From the NCBI GenBank assembly GCA_025331125.1, contig JAOALB010000124.1, positions 101,533 to 165,532 on the forward strand: a DNA stretch of 64,000 bases, written 5' to 3'. A program made the position numbers and the translations under genes. Within the stretch, counting starts at the first letter, position 1. Each line of letters starts with the position of its first letter. Positions 24,076 through 34,900 of this stretch are shown here, in pieces. The stretch comes from Mycogone perniciosa (Eukaryota > Ascomycota > Sordariomycetes > Hypocreales > Hypocreaceae). The notes beneath the pieces were generated by a model, which saw only the letters and a list, made by a program, of their open reading frames with translations, searched no databases and was not told the origin of the DNA.

Positions 24076-25473
24076 TTATACGTGTAGAGGATGCCCTTCC
24101 ATTCTTTTTTGTCGAGCCATCATTATCAGCAAGAAGAGGGCTTTATAAGCTGACTCCGACTGCTCGTCCTTAACATCATTTCCACCCGACCCTGGGATTC
24201 TAAAGCTACGTATGAATACAGCCCCTATATCAGCGTCTCTAACAGATGAACAGTAGTTGCTGTCATTCGGTGACCCCATGCTCTGCGAGGAGGTTGGTCC
24301 TAGTGGCGGTACGGGAGGTGAACTGGATAAGGTAGTCAAAGACGATGACATATGGTGATCTGTTGCACAAGCGGGACCGCCAGTTAAAGCGATTGATCTG
24401 CTTATACTCTGCGAGGATGTTGGTCTTGGTGCCGGTACAGAAGGTAAACTGGGCAAGGACACGTCTCCTGTCCTCAAATGCCATGACATATGGTGATCTG
24501 TCATGGCGACATGAAAAGGGCGACCTCTTGAAGCGTTTGGGCTGCTGCCAGTTGGAGAACGCGGCCGCTTATTGTTTGAACCACGGAGTAGAGAGGCAGG
24601 CGACTGTTGCTGGCTAGCGTCATCGCTCTCGTCACGGTCTTCTGGCTCATTGATCGAAATCTCATTATTGCCATTATGAGTCGAGTCGTTTGGTGATGAG
24701 CTGAGGGGGTCAGATTTTAGACCGGAAGAAAGGTCTGCCCGCGCAGTGGACGAACGTAGGCATCGCTGATCTACTCGACGAGGACTCGCCTCTGCTTCAC
24801 GCATGAATTGCGCCACAACGAGTTCCTTGTTCGAGAGAATGAAGCCAAATCGTGTGCGAGTACTCCTCGCATACCCTTGTAACTGTCCCAGAAAGTTTAA
24901 ATGGCAGGAATCTGATCCGGGAGCTTTTTCGTTCCCATGATTGCTCCGAACAAGCTTGGTATCACCAACTACTAGGAAGTCGGGAGCCGTGACACTCTTT
25001 TGGATAGTCGACAATGCCACTCCCCCAAGCCTATCGTAACCAGTCTCGATAACTGCCCAGTCAGGAATCATTTTCTCAGCCTTTGCTTCAGCAGATGCAC
25101 TGGGAAAGGCATGGGAATTGACGATAATAGTAAGTCTAGGTTCACCTGGTGGTATAGCGTTGTCGAGAGCGATGTTGACACGAGTAATGAATGTCTGTAG
25201 ATACAAGGCCTCAAGTTGTCTCTCGCTGCTGATCATCCGCATTGGTTCGGGGATCCAGGCGTTCCAGTTGGCTTCGCATGCTCGTGCTAAGCATGTTGCC
25301 ATCTCAGGAGTGAGAGACAGTGTGCCAGTATTGAATTCCACCCACTCATCCACTATCTCGGCAACTGGCTCGTGGGAGCTGCCCGATATTTTAGATTTAG
25401 ATTTAGAGACCACAATATGACGGAGCTCATCATGACCATCGGGTGGTTGAAGAAACTGGTCAACCGTGATCAT
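24076..25473 (-). CDS. PD-(D/E)XK nuclease-like fungal protein (copy A)
   Basis: This is a single 465-residue frame from the ATG at 25473. The core at about 85-225 carries the restriction-endonuclease-fold signature: PDW (137-139), then VVGDTKL with D171-T-K173, then Q198 with Y201 and the strand RFGFILSNKELVV (208-220). The order P-D ... D-x-K ... Q matches the PD-(D/E)XK active site, so a metal-dependent nuclease fold is likely and activity is possible. The C-terminal half is Ser/Pro-rich, with a basic NNKRPRSPTG stretch (possible nuclear signal) and two repeat units containing TDHHMS and PTSSQS. The same core occurs in the gene at 55765-57144. A kinase-like gene lies divergently at 27345. 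Biological role is unknown. Confidence 0.7.
   Translation of the reverse strand: MITVDQFLQPPDGHDELRHIVVSKSKSKISGSSHEPVAEIVDEWVEFNTGTLSLTPEMATCLARACEANWNAWIPEPMRMISSERQLEALYLQTFITRVNIALDNAIPPGEPRLTIIVNSHAFPSASAEAKAEKMIPDWAVIETGYDRLGGVALSTIQKSVTAPDFLVVGDTKLVRSNHGNEKAPGSDSCHLNFLGQLQGYARSTRTRFGFILSNKELVVAQFMREAEASPRRVDQRCLRSSTARADLSSGLKSDPLSSSPNDSTHNGNNEISINEPEDRDESDDASQQQSPASLLRGSNNKRPRSPTGSSPNASRGRPFHVAMTDHHMSWHLRTGDVSLPSLPSVPAPRPTSSQSISRSIALTGGPACATDHHMSSSLTTLSSSPPVPPLGPTSSQSMGSPNDSNYCSSVRDADIGAVFIRSFRIPGSGGNDVKDEQSESAYKALFLLIMMARQKRMEGHPLHV
24265..24515. repeat. Intragenic tandem duplication in copy A
   Basis: Two related units of about 120 bp sit side by side, each containing CTCTGCGAGGA(G/T)GTTGGTC and GACATATGGTGATCTG. 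They give the protein repeat containing TDHHMS and PTSSQS. The copies have diverged in both sequence and length while staying in frame. Confidence 0.75.
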
Positions 25474-27344
25474 GGCAGACGGATGGCATAGTCGTTAACC
25501 CTTAAAAAATAGTCACCGGAGGGCTAGATAGACTGTATAGTGTAGAGTAAGAGCGAAGGCGTCTTACTCTAAATGCGAGCTCAAGATGTCTGATGTCTAG
25601 AATAGTAACCAACCTTGAAGCCGACCCCTCCTAAATCAAACTTGTGTTTGTCTACCCCGCATGCAAAGGTCTGATTAGGCATGAAGCTGCAGTCAGTTGA
25701 CGCAGCAAATAAGAGCTGCTGAGAACCTATGTTACCTGATCAGGCTGTGCTGATCTCAGCCTCGTTAGCTGGTGCTGAGTTTGGAGAGAGGTTTGAGCGC
25801 CTAGGCGTTTAAAAATAACCACTTTTGAGATGATTGCGGAGGCATCAATATGCCTAATCGGTGGAATCTCTAGGTCTGGTCAGGGAAAATCATACACATC
25901 CCTATTTTCAAATAGCTATTAATATCCCTCTAGCTGCATTGCAGCTTCTTGTTGGGTTTAAGATCTGAAAATCTATGAAGTTATTAGGAACTGTACTGAT
26001 TTGTATGAGATTCTATTATCCTTATAGAAACTCCATTCAAAAGGAGAAAATATGCTTACAATGTCGGATGCGATGCAGACCGTGATGCTAATCCCTCAAG
26101 TGGGCGACAATAAAACAGGCATCAAAGGATCATAAAAACACCTGACCACCACATATTGATCTTATCGCTATGAAAAAAACTATAGTTCAGCTGTTGTCCG
26201 CTGTACGATGCGATAATATAAGGGCAAAAAAAGATCCCAATGCTCCATCAGTTAATTACCTATGCAGGTACGAAGTACTTCGTATTATATTTATTTGCGC
26301 CGATGATTTGGCTATGTGAGTAAATCCTTGCTATCTGGTGAGACGGAGAATACCTGGTTAACCAAATATTTGAATCAGCACTCAGTACAAAGTACAAAGT
26401 ACAAAGTACTCCATCGTTATTACTCCGTACAAGTGAGCAAGAATATACTCGTAGTAGGTTGATGCATTATTTTCCACTTTGCGACCTACTAGCAGTAGGT
26501 ATGTACTCGTACGTACATACATATCCCGTCTTCTTAGGACTAGCCGCTGCATTTCGCTGATCTGGATGAAAAGGTGGGTAGCTGAACGCTGTTTTAATAA
26601 GCCACAATGTCTTGACGAGATTAAGAATTTAAGAATTGAGTCAATACGACAGCCAACTGTGCTTCGCACACAGCTTTTTCAATGTATTTTCATGTACTAA
26701 TACTACCTGCGGAGTAGTATCCCCCTCAGATGTGTTACAGGAGGTCGCTGATCTTATGACCAAGGAGAAGCCTTGAAAACAAGGATACAGATACATACTA
26801 CGAAGTACGGAGTACGGAGTACTCATTCAAAGCTTACCCGTGCGAGTACGATTACCACTTCCCTCCCTGGTCTAAAGCCTACGGGTATCCCTTCTTTCCC
26901 CTTTCCTTTCTTTTTTTCTGTGTACCCCGTAGAGGACAGAATACTAAGTTGTTTGTTGAGACCTACATTTAAACATACATTGTCCTACTTCATATAATAC
27001 ATGAAAGAAAAGGAATTTTTTGCCAAGGGCAAAACGCCACGATACAAACCAGGTTAAGACTAGTACTAGTTAGGTAATATACTGCATCTTGATACTTTTT
27101 ATGGGTCGAATTATGTAGGGATTATTAATTCTAGAAATCCAGGGTTATCCCTGCTTTTAAGCCCAGCGGGAGACAGGCTTACGGAGCACATGGCACTAGG
27201 ATGCGCCAAGCGTGTCCCATTCGTGTTTTCTTTCGGGCACAGGTACTCCGTTGGATCTGTGACAAACAACGATTCCACTTCCCCGCGATTCTGTTGATTG
27301 AAAAGGTTCAGACGCAGTTGCTCTTCTGCTCTTCTACATTAACT
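25474..27344. other. AT-rich divergent intergenic region between copy A and the pseudokinase-like gene
   Basis: There is no convincing gene. It contains a 9-bp-arm hairpin near 25542-25570 (TAGAGTAAG/CTTACTCTA), a possible 187-bp inverted-repeat element (25673-25859), and clustered GTAC-rich palindromic motifs near 26270, 26390 and 26800. It would have to hold the promoters of both flanking genes. Confidence 0.45.
25673..25859. repeat. Possible short inverted-repeat element
   Basis: GATTAGGCAT at 25673-25682 is matched exactly by its reverse complement at 25850-25859. The ten-base arms enclose 167 bp of noncoding DNA. No target-site duplication is clear, so a chance match is possible. Confidence 0.35.
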
Positions 27345-28454
27345 ATGGAGACTACGGAGGTCCCTGTCTTGATTTCACCGCTGGAAAATTTCAAAGGAAC
27401 CCTGGAGAATGTTCAGAGTCCCGAGCCAAACCCTCATTCGAGACTACCGTCAGCACTGCCTCGACGCGTACAGGACCTTAAGAGGCGGTCGGGAGGCACA
27501 CGCTCAGATTGTTCCAATCTGAGAGGCGGCGTCTACAAGAAAACGGGAAAACGTATCAAATCAGCCAACTGCGACAAGTCCAAAAGAGACCATGACACCT
27601 ACAAGCAGAGGTTCAAGGCCACTGATGACGAATCATTCCGCAGACAGGTTGCTATCTTCACGGCGCTCCGCGATCTCCCTGATCTACGCCAGAGCGTCCC
27701 GCAGCTTCTCAGTAGTGATCCAAGCACCAGATCTTATACCCTTCGGATTCCAAACCGCAAGCTCTTCCCGTTGGATGATCCAGTATCGCGCGATCGTCTT
27801 GACACCGACAATATCAGGTATTTGAAGGCGAAAATTCAACTCTATGTCAAGCTATTGTACGAGCATGGTGTGGCATACAAGGTTATACCTCCCTACATCT
27901 ATCTTACTAGTCACGGCGGAGAGCTCACACTGTTCCTGGGCGGACTCCGAGACACCGAGTTTTGTGAGCCATCGAAACGAACAGAACCACAATGGGAGGC
28001 GCAGGAGAGAGAGCAACACATCAAAATCGATCATCTCTTTATTCCCCTGGAAGCGGCTTCACTCGAGAAGGATTTCGAATTCTTCATGAAGCAAGCAGAA
28101 GCCATGAAGGAGGAGTCAGATGCTTTAATGCAAGATGTAACCGCCCTCTATAGCGAAGTGGATACAACAGTGAAAGAAGTAGACGCCGTCATGAGAAAAG
28201 CTAATGCGACCATGCAAGAGGCATACAGTTCAATGATGGATGCCCATGCCAAGCTTCAAGGAGTCGCAAGCTCCGTGAGCAAAGCAAGGCTAATGAAGGA
28301 TGGAATCATATTTAGCGACAATAATGCGGAGTACTTCAAGGACATTGCAAAGGCAGTCAAACGACAACATCGTTCCCTCCCTGTTGTCACCGCTGTTGCT
28401 AAACCTGAGGGAAAAGAGAACGCAACTATAGACGACATGGAGGTGATGTCATGA
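27345..28454 (+). CDS. Pseudokinase-like protein with C-terminal coiled coil
   Basis: From the ATG at 27345 the protein has 369 residues. An upstream in-frame ATG at 27201 would add 48 residues, but that stretch looks like leader sequence. Residues about 98-205 follow a degenerate protein kinase pattern: an alpha-C-like helix (FRRQVAIFTALRDLP), then a hinge, then HGVAYKVIPPYIYL where HRDxxxxN is expected, and TLFLGGLRDTE where DFG is expected. Both catalytic aspartates are missing, so it should be inactive as a kinase. Residues 235-340 are charged and heptad-like, with repeated EA/EVD units, indicating a coiled coil. The N-terminus is basic. It diverges from the PD-(D/E)XK-like gene. The kinase relationship is my reading and is moderately secure; function is unknown. 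Confidence 0.55.
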   Translation: METTEVPVLISPLENFKGTLENVQSPEPNPHSRLPSALPRRVQDLKRRSGGTRSDCSNLRGGVYKKTGKRIKSANCDKSKRDHDTYKQRFKATDDESFRRQVAIFTALRDLPDLRQSVPQLLSSDPSTRSYTLRIPNRKLFPLDDPVSRDRLDTDNIRYLKAKIQLYVKLLYEHGVAYKVIPPYIYLTSHGGELTLFLGGLRDTEFCEPSKRTEPQWEAQEREQHIKIDHLFIPLEAASLEKDFEFFMKQAEAMKEESDALMQDVTALYSEVDTTVKEVDAVMRKANATMQEAYSSMMDAHAKLQGVASSVSKARLMKDGIIFSDNNAEYFKDIAKAVKRQHRSLPVVTAVAKPEGKENATIDDMEVMS

Positions 28455-31400
28455 TGAACAGTGGCGGACCCCTACTCTTAAACAAAAAGGCTCACCTCGG
28501 AACATGCTAAAGGAATCAGCTCATCGAGTTCTGTACCATTTATGCTTGGGGTATATTGCATTATAGCATGGTCTAAATGAGGATTAATGCGATGCTAGAC
28601 TGAATATCAATATCCTGATGGGGAGAACAGTCCGATGTTCATCTTCCGGGCGAATCGGTCGCTTGTCACTGTATCTGTAAAACTCCTCGAATGCGATGCT
28701 GGATCAGATAATGAATATTGGAGCAACTTTCTGGTTTCTTAAAATTCGTACTGAAATTTCTAACACCGGTTCATGGGGGAGATCGGCTGATAGAGACGAA
28801 AAATCAGGAAAGTCTCACTACTAACGGAGTTTATCAAAGGAGGTTTGCAGTGCCCGCAGCGAGAACTGGGAGAGGACGTGGATAACGGGGTTGGTGTGTT
28901 TCTTCCTGTGACAGAAAACCTGTCCTACTCCCTCAGATAAGTAAAAACTCATTCGGACTGGCTTTTGTTACAAATTTCTAGCCGATTTCTCACAGGGCAG
29001 TAATTCTATCACTGGGGTTTGATGGTATGGTGCCCTCCTGATCTCTTCCATTTTGTGATGTTGATGTTAGCTTTAACCATGACAAAAGCAACTCCGAGAT
29101 TGACGGGTTCTCTAACAGATTCGAATTAATACTGTGTTTTATGAATCTTCCTGTCGAGAAATATTTTGCATTGAGATTAATGCTGGTGCAGTAATGGGAG
29201 CGGTGGGAGACCAGATAATGACCAAATTCCTTCCCAGCAACGTCAACAAGTACTGACTTGTGGTAACAGTGCCACCTTTTGTCAACTCAGTGTTGGAAAG
29301 TGATCATGATTACTAGCCTTTCTTCTTTGGATTTGTCTCGCCATTGGAAGTCCCAGTGGAGAGGGAGAAAGATATATTCCTCTATCTACCAAGAAGAAGT
29401 TATACCAGAGACCATCTAGCTCGATTTACATCGTTTTCCTATCGAAACTTGGTACCGGTACCATCTTGAAGCTGAGTGGCTTGCAACGCAATTCAGATGG
29501 CAAATAGTATGAATCAAGATCATAGAGACAAGATGGACAAAATCTAGAATATAGACCGTGATATCTACCTTGACGAAGCCATAAATCAATATCATGGAAA
29601 TTTGAAGCTGTGATGCGTGTAAAAACATCAAGCCTAACTGTCTTCTGTTTGGTCCACTCCATATTTTGGTGTACCATACGAGTTCTGATAGCAAGGCGTT
29701 TTGGACCCCTGGTCAGATGACTCAACGGTCCATCACAGCCACCACTGGAATTGTGATTCATGGTCTACTGGCTCCGAAAACCGGGACATTATGTATCATT
29801 CGTGTAATCCATAAAAGGGAGATATATACTGATTTTTGACTATTTCTTTGTGTCATTAATTCTTCTGAAATCCTTATCCAATTTGGGTGCGAGTCCAGGC
29901 CCTAGACAGGGTCTGCCGTCTGCCGTCCACGATTTGTGGGGGGGAAAACGACCTCTGAGGGGTGCCCCAAAATCCTCCGTTGTCTTCCCAACACCAACAG
30001 TCACGACATCCAAACTCGTCATCACAGCGGCAAAAAAACATCGAACAGAAGAGGAATCACTGCTGCTGAAATATCAATCGTCTCGGTATTTGTTTCTCGT
30101 TCATCAGGCTATAAATCCCCGACAAGTCTGCACGTTTGTGTCCACTTCCGGACGTCCACACTATTCCTACTCCAAGTCTCGACATCCAAAACCTCCTTTC
30201 TCCATCTCAAGGATAATCGAAAACGCATTCTGAAGGTAATATTGCATATATGTTCGTGGTTCTACTGATATTTAGGCATTTAAGACGTTATTGTCTCTGT
30301 CCTGCGACGCAAAAAGGAAGATTCTCGAATCTCGAAGCAGACAATCATCCACGAAATCGTCAAAAAACAATCTCAGCCTACATTCAAGTTTATACAGGCT
30401 AACGAATCCGAATTCAGGTTCTTCAAGTTCGAATTTCGACTGCTTCTCTCTAATAGAAGCCAATAGAAGCCTCTGTCTTTTCCGAGTCGGGCGGTTATCG
30501 ACAGTCAAGCACCTTGCCTCAGATTTCAGGAGAGACACTCCAGAAGAAGACGCCCAAAAATCACAGGACAATAAAAACTATACTCGTAGAACCGCAGGTA
30601 TGCGTTTTCATATTTCTTGATGCTGGTTTTGATGGGATTTGTGTTTCGTGTATGCTATAATGCACTCTACCCCAGGCCTCACCTTTTTACACTTCTCAGT
30701 TTCCTCCAAAATTTCAGACACAGGCAAAGCACCTCTAGCCCTCAAAACTATTCTCTTTTCTTTCTTCTTACTATCTATTACCTTCTTGAGTCCAACATTG
30801 CGCAGGATTTCTTGTCTTGTTTCAATTCTCCAGTACAATACACAGCTTTTCCCATTCCATTATTTCGCTGGATTTGTTCCATTTGTTTGATTTCCAACTG
30901 GAAGACTGGTTAAAACTCGTTCTAACGATAATAAATTACCAATAAGAACGTCATTAGAGCTGACATCGTTGATAAATATAGGTACCTCCTTCTTGGAAAT
31001 ATCAAACGGATACTCCTCTACCTTCAACAATACTACAGTCAGAGCTTCTCTCCAAACTTGTTGAACGAGAATTTGGAACTAGAAGAACGAGATAAGTTCC
31101 AGGGAGAGCCTTAGAGAGCTGCTTCTTGTCTACAAACCCCCCAAATCCTTGTTCCGTCAGTGGCCATATACCATCTCTGACGGGCTGATCATCTAAGGTA
31201 TGTGTTTACCGTTCCCATTTTCGAACACAAGCTCTTGCATTTTGTCGGAATAGGGGCTTATTCAGTTTACAACTAAGAACAAAACAGAGTGCTAATTTGA
31301 TCCAGGAGTAGAATTCAATAGTTTCCGCACCAAGGACGCTCTCCTCCTACTGCCAGAGAAAGACACAATTCTTGACATACATCCGACCTCGAAATTCACA

Positions 31401-31482
31401 CGTTCATTTTTCCTGAAATTCGAATTCCCGTTCAAGCTCCAATAACCTCAGCAACCTCCCAAACATCAATCCTTGCTGCAAC
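28455..31482. other. Intergenic region; possible spliced 5' leader of the next gene
   Basis: No domain is recognisable. Splice-like pairs occur on the plus strand: donor GTAATATT near 30236 with acceptor TATTTAG near 30276, donor GTATGCG near 30598, and donor GTATGT near 31199 with acceptor TGATCCAG near 31306. Together with CT-rich segments these suggest a long, intron-containing leader upstream of the nucleotidyltransferase-like gene. The region from 28455 to 29840 shows nothing. Confidence 0.35.
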
Positions 31483-32718
31483 ATGGGTGGTTCTGCATTT
31501 TCATCGGGCCTAAGCCCTCTCTTTACACCTCGAATGCCTAAAGTGGTTTACGAAGCAGTCAAAATTCGATGCCACAAGGTACTCCTGGACCTTTACGATT
31601 ACGTATCATCACCGGTTGAAGGCCCAGCCAAAAAGGACTTTGGAGACATTGACATTCTTGTTGCGTCACCAAAACGTGAAAGCTCCAGTGGCAGCGAAGC
31701 ACTTTCCATCATTTCGCAAGCTCTTGATGCCAAAAGAATGATTGTCATCAAGGGCAATGGCATTTCGGCAAACTTGGCAATTCTTTGGCCTACAGGCGAT
31801 GACCATCCAAACCCGGCTCATCAAGAATCAAAGGCAGACGACGGTTCAACAGATAAATATGTTCAGGTAGATGTAAGAGTCTGCGACACAACAGAGCAGA
31901 TGCAGTGGATGCTCTTCAAACACGCTCACGGAGACTTGTGGAATCTCCTCGGATCAATGATTCGACATTATGGGTTGACAGTTGATGATACTGCCATGTG
32001 GCTGCGAGTTCCAGAGATCGAGGAATTTAACAAAAAGCGAGCCAGGGTATTTCTGACCTCGGAGCCTAGTGAGGTTCTGCGCTTTCTCGGTCTGCCTGGG
32101 GGTGAAGTCTTTGATCACCCTTTCAACGACATCCAGGACATGTATGAGTATGCTGCTCAATGTCGACTGATGTACGTGTCGCCGGTTGAAGGGGAGACTA
32201 CTATCAAAAAGCTCAAATCCAACGATCGGCGAAGAATGACGTATCGACCTACTTTCAAGAAGTGGATCGACGAGTTTATACCACAGTGCCGTCAGCTTAG
32301 ACGCTTTGCCGAAAGGACGTCGACAAGAGAGGTGGTCACCCAGGAAGCCTTTGAATGGTTCAATGTTGAAGAAGAGTTTATAAAACGCCGCGACGAGTTT
32401 CTCTTGGAGCGACAAAATGATCACATTTGGAACCATGTAATCAAGGGTAGTGTTCCTGAACCGGAGAATGCTGAGCACGCAGCTATCCTCTACAGGTCTT
32501 GTCTTGTCAAGACTTTGAAGAGAATTATTCTCGAAGGAGACTTGAGCTACGGAATCCTACCCGAAAACAACCTGAAAGATGACAATGGCCATTTCATTAT
32601 GGAGAACGTCGTCGATTTCATCACAAAAAGTCAACGCGAAGTTGGAGATGCAGCGCTGGCCCGTCATAATGGTCGCTATGTGGAACGCTTACAATCCAAA
32701 CTTGCTCCTCCACAATAG
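31483..32718 (+). CDS. Nucleotidyltransferase-fold protein
   Basis: This is a single frame of 411 residues with the start at MGGSAFSSGL. Residues 42-60 read SSPVEGPAKKDFGDIDILV, where G54-D55-x-D57 fits the paired carboxylates of the polymerase-beta-type nucleotidyltransferase fold. A third carboxylate is offered by D130 in KYVQVDVRV at the expected later strand. A helical segment follows (DLWNLLGSMIRHYGLTVDD, LRFLGLPG), then a charged C-terminal half without a recognisable domain. Enzymes of this fold transfer nucleotides to RNA, protein or small molecules; the acceptor here is unknown. The family appears to be fungal and is uncharacterised to my knowledge. It lies on the same strand as, and 3 kb from, the pseudokinase-like gene. 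Confidence 0.6.
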   Translation: MGGSAFSSGLSPLFTPRMPKVVYEAVKIRCHKVLLDLYDYVSSPVEGPAKKDFGDIDILVASPKRESSSGSEALSIISQALDAKRMIVIKGNGISANLAILWPTGDDHPNPAHQESKADDGSTDKYVQVDVRVCDTTEQMQWMLFKHAHGDLWNLLGSMIRHYGLTVDDTAMWLRVPEIEEFNKKRARVFLTSEPSEVLRFLGLPGGEVFDHPFNDIQDMYEYAAQCRLMYVSPVEGETTIKKLKSNDRRRMTYRPTFKKWIDEFIPQCRQLRRFAERTSTREVVTQEAFEWFNVEEEFIKRRDEFLLERQNDHIWNHVIKGSVPEPENAEHAAILYRSCLVKTLKRIILEGDLSYGILPENNLKDDNGHFIMENVVDFITKSQREVGDAALARHNGRYVERLQSKLAPPQ

Positions 32719-34900
32719 ACCTGAGGTCTTCCAGGTGTGCCAACCAATCAAGGGTTAGGGTTGAATTAAGTGCTGGCGAGTCGTTTGATATAAGATCTGA
32801 GCTAGTGCCTGGACAATTGCCAAATTAGGCAAGTATACAGAAACCTACAGCCGATCAGATGCGAGACTTTGGTTTTTTGTGACTGTGACAAGTTTCCCAG
32901 CGTTTGAGATTCCGAAATTTGGCTCCTCCTTGGTTTTTCGTCAGAATTAAAGCAGCAATTTAAGTCCATATGAGGAGTCAGGCCACACCCAGAGCCGGAT
33001 AGAGAAATCTCGAAGACAGGAGGCTCATTAAAAGCAGACAAGCTCGGGGAGTCTGGGAGGATTGAAATATGTGATTAGACTGTTTTGTTTCTTATTCTCG
33101 ATATTTATGTCTATTTCAACTCAGCAAAGTCCTCGGGAGTTTATCAAAAGGTACAGCAAAGACTCTCTGGAGGCTCAGTCAGCACATTTGTTTTTCGAGG
33201 TAGCGATGGTGGAGCACAACACACAGGAATTCTGTCATTGATCTGGGGGTTAAAGATAACTCAAGCGTCTGTACTTGGGCTAGAAGGCGTTTTCAACCAG
33301 TCCATCGGGTTTAGGACGAAAATTCCGGTGTTTCATGGGTAAGTACCAACATGGTAAAGATATTTGAGTTTCTGCTAACTTTTGATTTGAAGGCAGGACT
33401 TTGAAGACGAGGTTTTCCTACTAGAGACAGGCGGTCGAAGAGATATGGGTTGAGCCTGCGTGGTGTGTTATTTACAGCATATAGAGGCAAAACCAAACAA
33501 GGCGTTCACACAAGATTAAAAACCCAGCCAACTGGCAACAGTCAAAAGTTAGCTTACGAGCATCGTGTGAAAAGAAGATCGATAGTTCAACGTCTTGGAC
33601 TTGTCCTAATTTATCATTGCTTTCAAACGAGCTTCCGCCAAATCATCTCTGAGAGACACAACTTTGAGAACCTGAGAATCTAATAACGGTTTGGAAATCG
33701 TGGAAAATAATGGCGTCTGATGGGAAATCTCTACTAACATTTTCTCTGCATAGGAAAGGAATTTGAAATAGAGATTCGGTAGTTCAAGGATAAGGAATTG
33801 TCGAGCAACGATGGATAACCAAGAAGAGATGTTCGAGAAACGCGGCAGCCGAAACGTCACTTCGAAAGAACAAAGAAAAGGCATCCAGTGCTTTCCGAGA
33901 AGAGATAGATAACAAATCAAAAGCACACGAAGATACGGCCGAGAACAAAATACACAAGGAGAATACGAAGATCAAGATGAGTTATCTCGACAAAGATGAT
34001 GAGTCGAACGATGCTGCGATGCTACATCCAAGCTGCTTTTTACGAGCATGCGAACGTATACGGCCGAGAGAATACAGAGAAAGAGATGGAATACATAGTT
34101 GGGCTCCGAGAGAGATTGGATACAAGGAAATGGTGATAATAAACATCAGATACGATACTAGGGTGATGGATTTCCTGCACAGATAGACAACACCAAGTTC
34201 ATCAAGTATTTCAATCAGCTCAGGTGCTTTTCACCCAGGGCCAGGCTGAGGTCAGGTGCATAGACTTGGGTATTGGGGGCTCGAGCCCTCCACAGCCTCG
34301 CCTCTTTTCTAAAGAATCTACAGAATCCCATAGAATTCTGCCCATCGAAAACGTGACTCGCTTTTGTTGAATAAGCGGTTGAGGAGGTAGCCCCACATGT
34401 ACGAGTTCTCTTGTTCCCTATTCCCCTCGAGTGTCTGGCGTTGCCATGGCCACATAGGGAGAGCCAAGTCCCTCGAGAACTCCTCTTTGTAATAAGCACA
34501 AAACACAAGACTGGGATATCAAATGGCATCTTCTGTAATTGGTATTGATGGATGGATGTATAGTATAACTTTGTTCATTTGTAGTTTACAGAATTGAGGA
34601 CGTTTGTCTGGAGTTGTCGTCCAGTTGACGGACTAATATAATGTAGAACTAGTAAGGGATGGCATGGACAGACGCCTACTGTCAACAGTCGACTTGTGTA
34701 AATAACCCGTCTATTTGTTTCTGTGGGTCTGGCCACCAGTTGTTTGTATATAAACACTTTTCCTCCCCCCCCTTTCTCAACCTTTCCCCTTCCACTCCCT
34801 CCTCATTTTGTTGTTTTTTTATTTTTTTTTTAAAAAAAAGTCTCCCACCACCACCACCAACAACAACAGCAACAACAACAACAACATCGCCGCCGCCATC
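32719..34900. other. Intergenic region with a possible coding relic
   Basis: From about 33793 to 34186 the plus strand is open and highly charged (EKASSAFREEIDNKSK and similar), reading like a coiled-coil segment but lacking an early ATG or a partner exon. The last 55 bases before the next gene hold CCA and CAA triplet runs (leader). Nothing else is recognised. Confidence 0.35.
34846..34888. repeat. CCA/CAA triplet repeats in leader
   Basis: Runs of CCA then CAA (with one CAG) lie directly before the ATG at 34901. The frame is open through them from a non-ATG codon, but the Kozak-like CCATC before the ATG at 34901 makes this the better start. Confidence 0.8.

Noticed and set aside
27201..27344. 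Upstream in-frame ATG of the pseudokinase-like gene
   Set aside because: The 48 extra residues are hydrophobic/basic without protein-like pattern and resemble leader sequence; the ATG at 27345 is preferred, though not proven.
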